DNA of 64,000 nt from CAWHJB01 sp963698715 (GCA_963698715.1 CAVORW010000003.1:1-64000), one strand, 5' to 3'; numbered from the stretch's first letter, positions 34,738 to 43,148 are shown. Numbers and translations: made by a program. The notes: generated by a model from the letters alone, not told the origin.

Positions 34738-35037
34738 ATGTCAATGACACTTAAACCCTTGGGTAACCGGGTCGTAGTAGAACCCGCCGAGCAGGAAGAG
34801 ATGACCGCAGGCGGTATCGTTCTTCCCGAAACCGCCAAGGAAAAACCGCAAAAAGGGACCGTGCTTTCTGTCGGTCCTGGCGAGCGCAATGATAAGGGCG
34901 ACCGCGTTCCGCTCGATGTAGCCGAAGGCGATATGGTTTTGTTTGCGAAATACGCTGGTACTGAGATGAAAGTGGATGGCAAAAAGCTTCTCATCCTGCG
35001 TGATAGCGATCTTTTGGCAATTGTCATCAACGACTGA
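34738..35037 (+). CDS. groES: Co-chaperonin GroES
   Basis: The 99-aa GroES caps the GroEL cage. It shows LKPLGNRVVVEPAEQEEMTAGGIVLPETAKEKPQKGTVLSVGPG in pieces, including the mobile loop EEMTAGGIVLP, and ends ILRDSDLLAIV. Length is normal. A strong AGGAGGT precedes the ATG by 5 nt. It is the first gene of a two-gene operon under CIRCE control, 26 nt before groEL. Confidence 0.97.
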   Translation: MSMTLKPLGNRVVVEPAEQEEMTAGGIVLPETAKEKPQKGTVLSVGPGERNDKGDRVPLDVAEGDMVLFAKYAGTEMKVDGKKLLILRDSDLLAIVIND

Positions 35038-35063
35038 ACAAAATTTTTAAGGAGTTAAGATCT

Positions 35064-36692
35064 ATGGCTAAGCAACTAATTTTCGCAGAAGAGGCACGTC
35101 GCCAGTTGTCCCGCGGTATGGAAATTCTTGCCAACGCGGTTGCTACAACTCTTGGGCCAAAAGGCCGCAATGTTGCTCTCGACAAAAAATTCGGTTCCCC
35201 CACGATCACCCACGATGGCGTGACCGTCGCTAAAGAAATTGAATTGGAAAACCCATTTGAGAATATGGGTGCCCAGCTGCTCAAAGAAGCAGCCACCAAG
35301 ACCAACGACATCGCCGGCGACGGCACTACCACCTCCACCGTTCTGGCGCATGCCATTGTGGTTGAAGGTATGCGCAACCTGGCTGCCGGCGCCAACCCAA
35401 TGCTGCTTAAGCGCGGGATTGAAGCTGCAACGAAAGCAGTGGCCGATAAAATTAACGAGCAGGCTATTGAAGTAACTACCAAAGAGGAAATCGCCAATGT
35501 GGCTTCTATCTCTGCCCAGGACCGTATAATCGGTGAATTGATCGCTGAGGTCATGGATAAAGTCGGCAAAGATGGCGTGATCACTGTTGAAGAATCCAAA
35601 GGCCTGGAATTTGAAACCGAATATGTCGAAGGTATGCAGTTCGACCGCGGATATATTTCAGCATATTTTATTACCGACTCAGAGCACATGGAAGCTTCAA
35701 TAGAAGATGCTTACATCCTGGTCCACGACAAGAAAATTTCCGCCGCTCAAGACATTGTCCCGCTGCTCGAGAAACTGGTGCAGATTGGAAAGCGCGAGCT
35801 GGTTATTATTTGTGAAGACGTAGATGGTGAGGCTCTGGCGACCCTGGTGCTTAACAAGCTGCGCGGTATGCTTAATGTTGTAGCTGTCAAGGCCCCTGGC
35901 TTCGGCGACCGCCGCAAAGCTATGCTGGGCGATATCGCTACCCTGACCGGTGCGACCGTTATCTCTGAAGATATTGGCCGCAAGCTGGAAAGCGCCACTC
36001 TTGCCGACCTCGGTCGTGCTGAAAAAGTTGTTGTGAATAAGGACGACACAACGATTGTTGGCGGTAAGGGCGATTCGGACCAGATCAAGGGACGTATCGA
36101 GCAGATTCGGGTTGAGATCGACAAGAGCACCAGCGACTACGACCGCGAGAAACTGCAGGAACGACTGGCCAAACTGTCTGGTGGCGTTGCGATCATCCGA
36201 GTTGGAGCTGCAACGGAGACCGAGCTCAAAGAAAAGAAGCATCGCGTTGAAGACGCCCTTTCGGCGACTCGCGCTGCCGTTGAAGAAGGTATTGTTCCGG
36301 GTGGTGGTGTGGCCCTGATCAATGCAATCGATGCCCTCGACGATGTTAAGATGGATGATGATGACGGAAAGATTGGTGTCAACATTGTTCGCAAGGCGCT
36401 TGAAGTTCCGCTGCGTAAAATTTCTGCCAATGCTGGCAAAGATGGCTCCGTGGTTTTGGAAAATGTCCGCCGCGCTCAGAAAGCCCAGAAAAACCCGCGG
36501 ATCGGTTTCAATGTGATCAGCGAAGAATACATCGATATGGTTGCTGATGGTGTGATTGATCCCGCCAAAGTGACTCGCGGTGCATTGGAAAATGCTGCTT
36601 CTATCGCCGCCATGATCCTGACCACTGAAGCCTTGATTACCGACTTGCCCGAGAAGGACAGACCGGCCCCTCCGCCGATGCCGGATTATTAA
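35064..36692 (+). CDS. groEL: Chaperonin GroEL
   Basis: The 542-aa GroEL has the expected ATP-site residues (TLGPKGRNVALDKKFG and AGDGTTTSTVLAHAIV), the apical domain around DRGYISAYFITD, and the late motif GIVPGGGVALINA. The C-terminus ends PPPMPDY and lacks the flexible Gly-Gly-Met repeats of many homologues, a feature also known from some others. An AAGGAG lies 9 nt before the ATG. Strong codon bias leaves very long antisense open frames, which are not genes. A good terminator follows at 36724. Confidence 0.98.
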   Translation: MAKQLIFAEEARRQLSRGMEILANAVATTLGPKGRNVALDKKFGSPTITHDGVTVAKEIELENPFENMGAQLLKEAATKTNDIAGDGTTTSTVLAHAIVVEGMRNLAAGANPMLLKRGIEAATKAVADKINEQAIEVTTKEEIANVASISAQDRIIGELIAEVMDKVGKDGVITVEESKGLEFETEYVEGMQFDRGYISAYFITDSEHMEASIEDAYILVHDKKISAAQDIVPLLEKLVQIGKRELVIICEDVDGEALATLVLNKLRGMLNVVAVKAPGFGDRRKAMLGDIATLTGATVISEDIGRKLESATLADLGRAEKVVVNKDDTTIVGGKGDSDQIKGRIEQIRVEIDKSTSDYDREKLQERLAKLSGGVAIIRVGAATETELKEKKHRVEDALSATRAAVEEGIVPGGGVALINAIDALDDVKMDDDDGKIGVNIVRKALEVPLRKISANAGKDGSVVLENVRRAQKAQKNPRIGFNVISEEYIDMVADGVIDPAKVTRGALENAASIAAMILTTEALITDLPEKDRPAPPPMPDY

Positions 36693-36723
36693 AATTCTCC
36701 AACCGATCAAGATCTATGGCTCC

Positions 36724-36757
36724 CTGGCTCATCCCGTTCATGGACGGGGTGAGCCGG
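36724..36757 (+). terminator. Rho-independent terminator of groESL
   Basis: The stem of 14 pairs (36724-36737 with 36744-36757, two of them G-U) has a 6-nt loop and is followed at once by TTTTAATTT. It comes about 30 nt after the groEL stop. Confidence 0.88.
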
Positions 36758-36781
36758 TTTTAATTTCAGCTAACAGTTTCT

Positions 36782-36810
36782 TTGACAAAACGTGTGCTCC
36801 ATGCTAAAAT
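36782..36810 (+). promoter_or_regulatory. Strong sigma-70 promoter of the candidate leader RNA
   Basis: A consensus TTGACA (36782-36787), a 17-nt spacer and TAAAAT (36805-36810) point to a start near 36817. No coding frame begins nearby. The transcript runs into an intrinsic terminator at 36985. Confidence 0.85.
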
Positions 36811-36816
36811 TTCTCT

Positions 36817-36985
36817 GGTCAGATCGTTGTATGAGCCCAGCCGGCCTTCCGGCCCATCACGCACCACTGAACCTGGTGGTTGGTCCGTCCAAAGCAATTA
36901 AGCAGTGTCTTGCATTAGATTTAGTGTAAAAACCTGATGGTAATGCGAGCCCCGGCCGGCGAGTTTCCGACGGGGTCTTTTTTTT
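36817..36985 (+). ncRNA. Candidate structured leader RNA/attenuator or small RNA before RNase J
   Basis: About 169 nt lie between a strong promoter and an intrinsic terminator (CCCCG/CGGGG plus CGG/CCG stem at 36950-36975, with T8 at 36978-36985). Local hairpins are visible: GCCGG-CCTT-CCGGC near 36840-36853, ACCAC/GTGGT near 36863-36880, TTGG/CCAA just after, and GCATTA/TAATGC closing 36912-36946. GCCGGCC at 36840-36846 is exactly complementary to GGCCGGC at 36954-36960, inside the terminator's left arm, so pairing of the two would remove the terminator. That on/off design fits a riboswitch or attenuator for RNase J, but I recognise no known class. It may instead be a free small RNA. Confidence 0.55.
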
Positions 36986-37174
36986 AACCCTGACCTGAGC
37001 AACTTGAAAATGTCACATGAATCACGATAGGCCCGATTTTGAGGGGGAGTGACGGGCATCCGCCACTCCAAAGAATTCAATGAATCTCATTGAATGTGCT
37101 ATATTAACTTAGACCCATTAATTTATTATTGCTCTGCCAGATTGGCGTGAGTAGCGAGGCAAGGTTTACCAAGC

Positions 37175-38860
37175 ATGAACGACTTTAATTTAGGTGCCCG
37201 CGATATGGGCGGCTCACAAATGAGCGATAAGAAATTGCGGATCATTCCCCTGGGAGGGTTAGGGGAAATTGGCAAGAACATGATGGCCTACGAATATGGG
37301 GAAGATATCTTGCTCGTAGATACCGGCCTGATGTTCCCGGAAAACGATATGTTAGGGATTGACTATATCATCCCCGATTTTCAGTATTTGCTGGATAAAC
37401 GTCAGAATGTGCGGGGTATTATTGTTACCCATGGTCACGAAGACCACACTGGCGCGATAAACCATGTGCTGGAAGCGCTCGATGCTCCGATCTATGCTAC
37501 TCCGCTGACACGCGGTTTGCTGGAAGTTAAACTGGCGCGAGGCGGATTACTCTCGAAGGCGCAGCTAATTACGGTTCAGGCCGGGGAAAGCATCCGGATT
37601 GGACCTTTCGAGGTTGAATTATTCCATGTCTGCCATTCTATTCCGGATGGTGTTGGGCTGGGTATTACTACCCCTGAAGGGCTGATCGTTCATACCGGGG
37701 ATTACAAATTCGATCATACGCCAGTCGACAACTGGCCGACCGATTACGCTAAACTGGCGGAGCTGGCCGGGCGCGGTGTTCTGGCTCTCCTGGCAAATTC
37801 GACCAATGCCGATAAACCCGGCTGGACTCCCTCCGAGCGAGTGATCGACCCAGCATTTGACGAGGTTTTCAGGAATGCACCTGGTCGGATTATCACCGCC
37901 AGTTTCGCCTCCCTGATCTCCCGCATGCAGCAGGTGGGTGATGCTGCCGTCAACCACGGGCGTAAGATGGCCTTTGTCGGTACGAGCATGGTGGAAAATG
38001 CTAAAATGGCTCGCAAGCTGGGTTACCTGGAGCTGCCGGACGATCTGCTGGTCAGTCTGGATCAGGCCCTCAAGATGAATCCTAAAGAAGTCGTGTTAAT
38101 GTCCACTGGCTCGCAGGGAGAACCCAGCTCGATTATGGGCCGTCTTTCTACCGGCACAAATCGTCAATTTGATATCCAGCCAGGTGATACGGTTGTCCTC
38201 TCTTCACATCCTATCCCGGGCAACGAAGAGACAGTTTTTCGCACCATCAACCGCCTTTTCCGCCGGGGCGCCAATGTGATTTATGAAGGCATTGCGCCGG
38301 TTCATGTCTCAGGGCACGCCAGCCAGGAAGAAATGAAGTTGCTGCTGCATCTGGTGCGACCAAAGTATTTTGTCCCCATTCACGGAGAGTTGAGACATCT
38401 GCACCAGCACGCCAGAATTGCACGCCAGCTTGGGGTTCCAGAGGAAAATATCGCCGTAATCGAGAACGGCCAGGTTGTCGAATTCTCTAATGGAAGCATG
38501 CAACTAGGCGAACGGGTCAAAGGCGGCTGGGTATTTGTAGATGGTTCGGGTGTTGGTGATATCGGGCCAAGCGTCATGCGCGAGCGGGAAGCTCTGGCTA
38601 AAGATGGGTTTATTCTTGTCAATCTAACCATGAACAAGGATACCTGCATCCTGGTTGAAGAGCCGGAGATCATCACTCGTGGGTTTATTTATGCTCGTAA
38701 TGGTGATGATCTGCTCGATTCCGCCCGAGAACTGGTTTTAGAAGCCGTCCGGTGTGGTAAGGATAGCCTGGAGACTGACCTGGAGCGGAGCCTGCGCAGC
38801 TTCTTTTATAACCGGACAAAGCGCCGCCCGATGGTTTTCGTCACATTGAGCCGGACATAA
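37175..38860 (+). CDS. rnj: Ribonuclease J
   Basis: The 561-aa metallo-beta-lactamase/beta-CASP RNase processes and decays mRNA and matures rRNA. The metal site HGHEDHTGA is at about 86-94, with further ligands in LFHVCHSIPDG and VHTGDYKFDH. The beta-CASP part has FVGTSMVENAKMARKLG, LMSTGSQGEPSSIMGR and VHVSGHASQEEMKLLL, and the C-terminal domain ends SFFYNRTKRRPMVF. The start is uncertain. The ATG at 37175 is used here, but ATG at 37205 or 37220 (MSDKKLRIIPLGG) fits family alignments equally well. A weak promoter (TATATT at 37100-37105) lies between the candidate leader RNA and the gene. Confidence 0.95.
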   Translation: MNDFNLGARDMGGSQMSDKKLRIIPLGGLGEIGKNMMAYEYGEDILLVDTGLMFPENDMLGIDYIIPDFQYLLDKRQNVRGIIVTHGHEDHTGAINHVLEALDAPIYATPLTRGLLEVKLARGGLLSKAQLITVQAGESIRIGPFEVELFHVCHSIPDGVGLGITTPEGLIVHTGDYKFDHTPVDNWPTDYAKLAELAGRGVLALLANSTNADKPGWTPSERVIDPAFDEVFRNAPGRIITASFASLISRMQQVGDAAVNHGRKMAFVGTSMVENAKMARKLGYLELPDDLLVSLDQALKMNPKEVVLMSTGSQGEPSSIMGRLSTGTNRQFDIQPGDTVVLSSHPIPGNEETVFRTINRLFRRGANVIYEGIAPVHVSGHASQEEMKLLLHLVRPKYFVPIHGELRHLHQHARIARQLGVPEENIAVIENGQVVEFSNGSMQLGERVKGGWVFVDGSGVGDIGPSVMREREALAKDGFILVNLTMNKDTCILVEEPEIITRGFIYARNGDDLLDSARELVLEAVRCGKDSLETDLERSLRSFFYNRTKRRPMVFVTLSRT

Positions 38861-38878
38861 ACTTTCTGTCCGTGAGTA

Positions 38879-38923
38879 AAAATTGGCGTCTTCATGGGTG
38901 TTGCCCGCGAAGACGCCAATTTT
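38879..38923. terminator. Bidirectional terminator after RNase J
   Basis: A 15-bp perfect stem (38879-38893 with 38909-38923) has A4 at its base on one side and T4 on the other, so it can act for both RNase J and the convergent small membrane-protein gene. The loop holds an extra GGG/CCC pairing. Confidence 0.85.
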
Positions 38924-38955
38924 GTTAGTTTCTCCCCCCTCCAAGCTTACAGAGT

Positions 38956-39225
38956 TCAAGTGGAATCTCGTTGCATACGTTGCTCCTGCCTGTACATCTC
39001 GATCCCATCCCATAGCAGGGTAATGGATGTCAGTCCCAAGGCCGCCGAGAGCAAATCAGAGCGGGCAGCCAGCGAAAGTGCCATCACGATCAGGCCCAAC
39101 CCAAAGAAAGGCAGCGCCGGCTGCGTGCCGTAGCGGGCATGCAACTGGCGAACCAGCACGTGCCCGACCCCGATGGTGGCGAAGGTGACGAAAGCCAGGA
39201 TGATCCCGGCCCACTGTACGATCAC
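38956..39225 (-). CDS. Small three-span membrane protein, partner of DUF4491 protein
   Basis: The 89-aa protein starts with GTG (IVQWAGIILAFVTFATIGVGH) and has about three membrane helices, ending in the charged WDGIEMYRQEQRMQR. The GTG overlaps the TGA of the gene before (GTGA), and AGGAG lies 7 nt upstream, so translation is coupled. A much longer frame reaching 39621 is only a shadow of the neighbour. The shared ending pattern (W-x-x-x-E-x-x-x-QE-x-R) suggests it is related to the DUF4491 partner. I think the two form a heteromeric membrane unit, function unknown. Confidence 0.75.
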   Translation of the reverse strand: MIVQWAGIILAFVTFATIGVGHVLVRQLHARYGTQPALPFFGLGLIVMALSLAARSDLLSAALGLTSITLLWDGIEMYRQEQRMQRDST

Positions 39226-39527
39226 TGATGTTTCTCCTGGGTGTGAACTCGCCGGGGGTTCGCAGGGAACAAACCCCTCCGAACGCGGTCTTCCTGCCCG
39301 GGCAGTTCGGTAGCGCCCCAGACAACCGAGCCCCCGAAGATTCCTACCACAGCCGAGCTGAAAAAAGTTGGCAGCAACAAAGAAACCAGGCATATCAGGA
39401 ATCCGGCAGCCAGGACTGCTCTCCAGATCCTGGCACCCAGATAATATTCGAGCTTGATCACCCAAAAAAAACCGAAACCGATCACAAACAGCATATAGAG
39501 GCCTAGCACAAGTCCGGCGTAGTTCAT
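39222..39527 (-). CDS. DUF4491 family membrane protein
   Basis: The 101-aa protein, MNYAGLVLGLYMLFVIGFGFFWVI and on, has three helices and ends WGATELPGQEDRVRRGLFPANPRR, the hallmark tail of DUF4491 (ELxxQExRVxxGxFPxNP). No function is known for this family. The ATG at 39527 has AGGA upstream. An ATG at 39545 is possible and adds 6 residues. The gene comes 20 nt after pcm, overlaps the next membrane-protein gene by 4 bp, and so belongs to a three-gene operon. Confidence 0.8.
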   Translation of the reverse strand: MNYAGLVLGLYMLFVIGFGFFWVIKLEYYLGARIWRAVLAAGFLICLVSLLLPTFFSSAVVGIFGGSVVWGATELPGQEDRVRRGLFPANPRRVHTQEKHQ

Positions 39528-39547
39528 TGAGGATCCTGAAAACATGG

Positions 39548-40222
39548 CTATCTGTCGGCTTGCTGCGATCGATCTTCCCAGCCATGCTTTCCAAGCAAGG
39601 GCACGAAGGCGACCGGCTCAAGCCTTTCAGAGATATATTCGGCAGCTACCCGCCGCCAGCGCTCGAGATACTGGCCGCTCCGCCCGCCAACCGGGATGAC
39701 CAGGCGCCCGCCGTCAGCCAGCTGTTCCAGCAGTGGCTGGGGCACTTCTGGGGCGGCGGCAGTGACGATGATGGCATTAAATGGGGACTCCTCTGGCAGC
39801 CCCTGAGTGCCATCCCTGATGTGGATATGAATATTCTCAAGGCCCAGCTGTGTGAGCACCTGCTTTGCATGGCGAGCCAGTGGAGTATGGCGCTCAATTG
39901 TATGGACACTTTTTGCCAGGTGGGAGAGAACCGCTGCCTGATAACCTGAACCAGTGCCGATCTCCAGCACTTTTTCTTCGCTGTCCAGTTCGAGCAGCTG
40001 AGTCATCAAGGCCACAATATAAGGCTGAGAGATTGTTTGGCTCTGACCGATGGGCAGCGGCCCATCCGCATAGGCAAGATGGCGATTTTCAGGCGGGACG
40101 AACTGCTCGCGAGGGACGATTCGCATGACGGACAGGACACGCGGATCGCGAATATTGCGACTGGCGAGCTGCTCGCGGACCATCCTTTCCCGTTCAATCT
40201 GGTAAAAACTGTCTTCGTTCAT
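39548..40222 (-). CDS. pcm: Protein-L-isoaspartate O-methyltransferase
   Basis: The 224-aa repair enzyme methylates isoaspartyl residues in aged proteins. Typical parts are REQFVPPENRHLAYADGPLPIGQSQTISQPY in pieces, motif I VLEIGTGSGYQAAVLSHLA, VHTIERHTPL, HIRDGTQGLPEESPFNAIIVTAAAP and LADGGRLVIPVG. Length and order are normal. GGAAG lies before the ATG. It heads an operon with two small membrane proteins. Confidence 0.95.
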   Translation of the reverse strand: MNEDSFYQIERERMVREQLASRNIRDPRVLSVMRIVPREQFVPPENRHLAYADGPLPIGQSQTISQPYIVALMTQLLELDSEEKVLEIGTGSGYQAAVLSHLAKSVHTIERHTPLARHAKQVLTQLGLENIHIHIRDGTQGLPEESPFNAIIVTAAAPEVPQPLLEQLADGGRLVIPVGGRSGQYLERWRRVAAEYISERLEPVAFVPLLGKHGWEDRSQQADR

Positions 40223-40322
40223 AAATCTTCCACGACGCTAAATGGTTTCCTAATTCTTATCCTTTATCCGCTCAGGCCTCAGTCGGCTGAGTCAATTTTC
40301 TTGCCTGATCCTGATGGATCTC

Positions 40323-41321
40323 CTAACCTCGAAGCAGGCTTCGCCAGAGGCCGTCCCGCTCGCCTGGCAGAAAAGGTGAATAAACTCCCAGGCGATCGAC
40401 GAGGCCTTCATAATGGGCCTGCAATGCGCCAGGGATTGCCTCGGGGGTTGCAAGAACCGCAAAAGCGTTCAGCATTTCGTCGTCGATCAGGATAGGCATT
40501 TCAGCCCACTTTCCGCGGGCTGCCAGCCCGGATAAGCGCTCGGCAGTTGCCTCCCATCCATGGATGGCCATCACCCGCCGGTAGGATGGCGTGGAAGCGT
40601 AGAATGAGATCTGCTGGCGGACGAAGGCCTGTTCTTCAGGTGTAGTGGCGATGAAGGCTGTAGCCGCAATTTTAATGTCCTGCGGTTTGCGGCCCGCCTT
40701 AACCGCGCCATTTCGGATAGCAGGCAGGAGTACCTCACTAAGATAACGGCGTGTATGGAAGGGGTGGACCTGAAATCCGTCTGCCACCTCGCCTGCCAGG
40801 CGAGCCAGGCCGGTATTAACTCCCGCCAGGTAGATCGGAATATTGGGATGCTCGATCGGGCCGGGGCTGAAGAAAGGCGTCATCAGGCTGATTTTGTAGT
40901 ATTCTCCCCGGATATTCAAAGGCGTGCCATTTTGCCACGTGTCCCAAAAAGCGCGGATGGCGACAATTTGCTCGCGCAGTTTTCCGGTAACCGAATCCGG
41001 CCAGGGCATACCGAAACGCCGTTCGATATGGGCCTTAACCTGGGTGCCAAGCCCCAGGATGAAGCGCCCACCGGAGGCCTGGGCCAGGTCCCAGGCGGTA
41101 TAAGCCAGGGTTGCCGGACTGCGCCCAAAGGCAATCGCTACAGCTGTCCCAAATTCGAGCTGGCGGGAGTGTTCGGCTATCAATGCGCCCGGCAGGAAAG
41201 GATCGTGGACAGTCTCGCTGGACCAGAGTCCCTTAAATCCCATCGCTTCAGCCGCTTGGGCAATTGCCGGTATAGCTGTCAAAGCAACCGGTGGAAGTGT
41301 AGCATCTAATCGGATAGTCAT
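40323..41321 (-). CDS. LLM-class F420-dependent oxidoreductase (TIGR03617-like)
   Basis: The 332-aa protein has the luciferase-like TIM barrel: AEAMGFKGLWSSETVHDPFLPGALIAEHS, LEFGTAVAIAFGRSPATLAYTAWDLAQ, GGRFILGLGTQVKAHIERRFGMPW and IYLAGVNTGLARLAGEVADGFQVHPF. This matches the TIGR03617 F420-dependent group rather than flavin-dependent luciferases, so cofactor F420 or FMN is likely. The substrate is unknown. The ATG at 41321 has GGAGG 8-9 nt upstream. An M42 aminopeptidase gene precedes it by 42 nt on the same strand, so the two are probably co-transcribed. Confidence 0.85.
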   Translation of the reverse strand: MTIRLDATLPPVALTAIPAIAQAAEAMGFKGLWSSETVHDPFLPGALIAEHSRQLEFGTAVAIAFGRSPATLAYTAWDLAQASGGRFILGLGTQVKAHIERRFGMPWPDSVTGKLREQIVAIRAFWDTWQNGTPLNIRGEYYKISLMTPFFSPGPIEHPNIPIYLAGVNTGLARLAGEVADGFQVHPFHTRRYLSEVLLPAIRNGAVKAGRKPQDIKIAATAFIATTPEEQAFVRQQISFYASTPSYRRVMAIHGWEATAERLSGLAARGKWAEMPILIDDEMLNAFAVLATPEAIPGALQAHYEGLVDRLGVYSPFLPGERDGLWRSLLRG

Positions 41322-41363
41322 TGTCTTCCCCTCCTGTTCCTTGCACAAATGCTGGCTGGAGCT

Positions 41364-42410
41364 TCAGCTAAGCAGATAAGCCATCAGCCATTGGGTTGTC
41401 CCCACGAGGGCATCCAGGTGGGTGCGCTCATAATTGTGGGAGGCGTCTACTCCTGGGCCGATCAGGGCTACGGCTACGTCACCGCCTGAGCGCCAGAAAG
41501 CCTCTCCATCTGAACCATAAAACGGGTATATATCCACTTTATATTCAATACCATGTTCTTCGGCCAGCTGCCGCAATCGCTGGCTTAAACCATGATGATA
41601 TGGACCGCCAGAGTCTTTCACACATAGAGTGGGGTGATATTCATCCGAAGCCTGGCCCTCGCCAACAGCCGCCATATCTACGGTCAGCAGTTCGGTGATA
41701 TCCGGGGTGATCCCGGCGGAAGCACCATGCCCAACTTCTTCATAGTTGCTGAAATGCAGCAGGGTTTTCTGCCCGGGTTTTAGACCGGCATCGTGCAGTG
41801 ATTTAATAGCTGCCACGATACAGGCGACACAGGCTTTGTCGTCCAGATGGCGTGAACGTACAAAATCATTATTTACTTCCACTCTTGGATCAAAGGCTAC
41901 GAAATCACCGACCTGGACGCCCAACTGGCGGGTTTCATCTTGGTTTGAGGCGCGCATGTCCAGACGAACTTCCATATTTTCGTCTTCGCGCCTGGTTTCG
42001 TTGACCTGGCTCCCATGCACATGGCTGGAGGCTTTCTCAAATAGCACAGAGCCGCGCAGTTTTTCTCCGCGGCTGGTAAAGATCGTGCAGCCTTCCCCTT
42101 CGACTGTGTTCCAGGCAAACCCGCCGATCTTGCTCAACTTTAAACGGCCGGTGCTTTTGATTTCCTTGACCATTGCGCCCAGAGTATCCACATGGGCCGT
42201 TAATGCCCGAGGAGACTGTGCGGCTTTTCCGGACCAAACTGCCACCAGAGCTCCTTTGCGGGTATAGGAAATTTCTAGCTCCGGAAAGGCTTTCAGGCTT
42301 TGCTCGGTCAAGGCTATCGCCTGTCCGGCAAACCCGGTCGGGCTGGGGGTATTCAAAAGATTGGTAAGAAAAGACAATAAATATTCCGTATCAATGCTGG
42401 GCAGTTGCAT
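41364..42410 (-). CDS. M42 family aminopeptidase/endoglucanase-like peptidase
   Basis: The 348-aa protein has the M42 di-metal site: AHVDTLGAMV (His and Asp), LDDKACVACIVAAIK (bridging Asp), FSNYEEVGHGASAG (catalytic Glu and ligand Glu), VDMAAVGEG and YERTHLDALVG. The insert between the two halves forms the usual dimerisation domain. Family members are large oligomeric aminopeptidases that trim peptides in the cytoplasm. The ATG at 42410 is preceded by GGAG at 7 nt, and the longer frame to 42470 is not conserved. It lies between the LLM oxidoreductase and a thioesterase on the same strand. Confidence 0.92.
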   Translation of the reverse strand: MQLPSIDTEYLLSFLTNLLNTPSPTGFAGQAIALTEQSLKAFPELEISYTRKGALVAVWSGKAAQSPRALTAHVDTLGAMVKEIKSTGRLKLSKIGGFAWNTVEGEGCTIFTSRGEKLRGSVLFEKASSHVHGSQVNETRREDENMEVRLDMRASNQDETRQLGVQVGDFVAFDPRVEVNNDFVRSRHLDDKACVACIVAAIKSLHDAGLKPGQKTLLHFSNYEEVGHGASAGITPDITELLTVDMAAVGEGQASDEYHPTLCVKDSGGPYHHGLSQRLRQLAEEHGIEYKVDIYPFYGSDGEAFWRSGGDVAVALIGPGVDASHNYERTHLDALVGTTQWLMAYLLS

Positions 42411-42493
42411 GCAGGTTCTCCAGGAGTGTACTGTTCGCAATTCGCTGGCATGACGAATTCCAGCGATCAACTTAATTTGTTCCAGGCAGCCAA

Positions 42494-42925
42494 TTACTCC
42501 AGATTTTCGCTTGGGCCTTCAAAGTTTTTGATGGTTGTGCGCCAATCGTCAGGGATCTGAATTGAGGTTTGCTGATGATAATCAAATGCAACCAATACAA
42601 GCATTGCACTGGCGAAAATTTCTCTATTCTCGGACCCTTCGATTTGTTGTTCTACGGAAATGCTTTTATTGCCCAGACGGGTAATCCTGACCCCTACCCG
42701 GATTAGATCTCCAAAAACGATCGGTTTTCGAAAAGTGATCTGGGCGTCTGCCAGAATAACGCCAATATCCATGAAGGATCTTCCACGCCACAAACCCAAA
42801 CGCTGGAAATAGGTGACTCGAGCCTGTTCAAGATAGGTCAGGTATTTAGCGTTGTTGACATGTCCTTGTGGATCCAGGTCGCCATATCGAACTTCAATTG
42901 GGTGGTAAAAATGGAAGACTGACAT
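42494..42925 (-). CDS. 4HBT-type acyl-CoA thioesterase
   Basis: The 143-aa hot-dog-fold protein has VRYGDLDPQGHVNNAKYLTYLEQARVTYF in pieces, where the Asp in DPQGHVNNA is the usual catalytic residue of the 4-hydroxybenzoyl-CoA thioesterase class. It most likely hydrolyses an acyl-CoA, but the chain specificity is not evident. The ATG at 42925 is chosen because it begins the fold. TATAAT lies 6 nt upstream, so the longer frame (to 42982) would be outside the transcript. It heads a possible operon with the M42 peptidase and LLM oxidoreductase. Confidence 0.88.
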   Translation of the reverse strand: MSVFHFYHPIEVRYGDLDPQGHVNNAKYLTYLEQARVTYFQRLGLWRGRSFMDIGVILADAQITFRKPIVFGDLIRVGVRITRLGNKSISVEQQIEGSENREIFASAMLVLVAFDYHQQTSIQIPDDWRTTIKNFEGPSENLE

Positions 42926-42931
42926 AGGGTG

Positions 42932-42937
42932 ATTATA
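42932..42937 (-). promoter_or_regulatory. -10 box, leaderless, for the thioesterase gene
   Basis: On minus a consensus TATAAT (42937-42932) ends 6 nt before the ATG at 42925. There is no Shine-Dalgarno in the CACCCT between. The -35 position is poor. Confidence 0.6.
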
Positions 42938-43135
42938 CCGCGCCCGAGTTCCCTGGAGGCTCGCCAGGCATTTCTTGGGCACATAAAAATATTAAACCAC
43001 ATCTACAATATTTTCGTGCACCCGCATTTAATTGAGTTGACTGGATTTGAGGGGAGGCGTCCCATAAGCCGGAATATTAGCTCAGGATTTCTCATAGGCC
43101 CTGCGCAGCATTAAAATAATCTATACTTCATGCGG

Positions 43136-43141
43136 TATAAT
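43136..43141 (+). promoter_or_regulatory. -10 box, leaderless, for the TPR-CopD operon
   Basis: TATAAT at 43136-43141 ends 7 nt before the ATG at 43149. An upstream in-frame ATG at 43140 overlaps the -10 box and so cannot be on the message. The -35 position is weak. Confidence 0.6.
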
Positions 43142-43148
43142 GTGCCGC

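Noticed and set aside
35697..36710. Long minus-strand open frame (337 aa) opposite groEL
   Set aside because: It is a mirror of the strong codon bias of groEL; it has no domain, no Shine-Dalgarno and overlaps a certain gene. The same applies to 35027-35689.
39226..39621. N-terminal extension of the small membrane protein frame to 221 aa
   Set aside because: This part is the shadow of the DUF4491 gene in another frame. The GTG at 39225 with AGGAG upstream is the better start.
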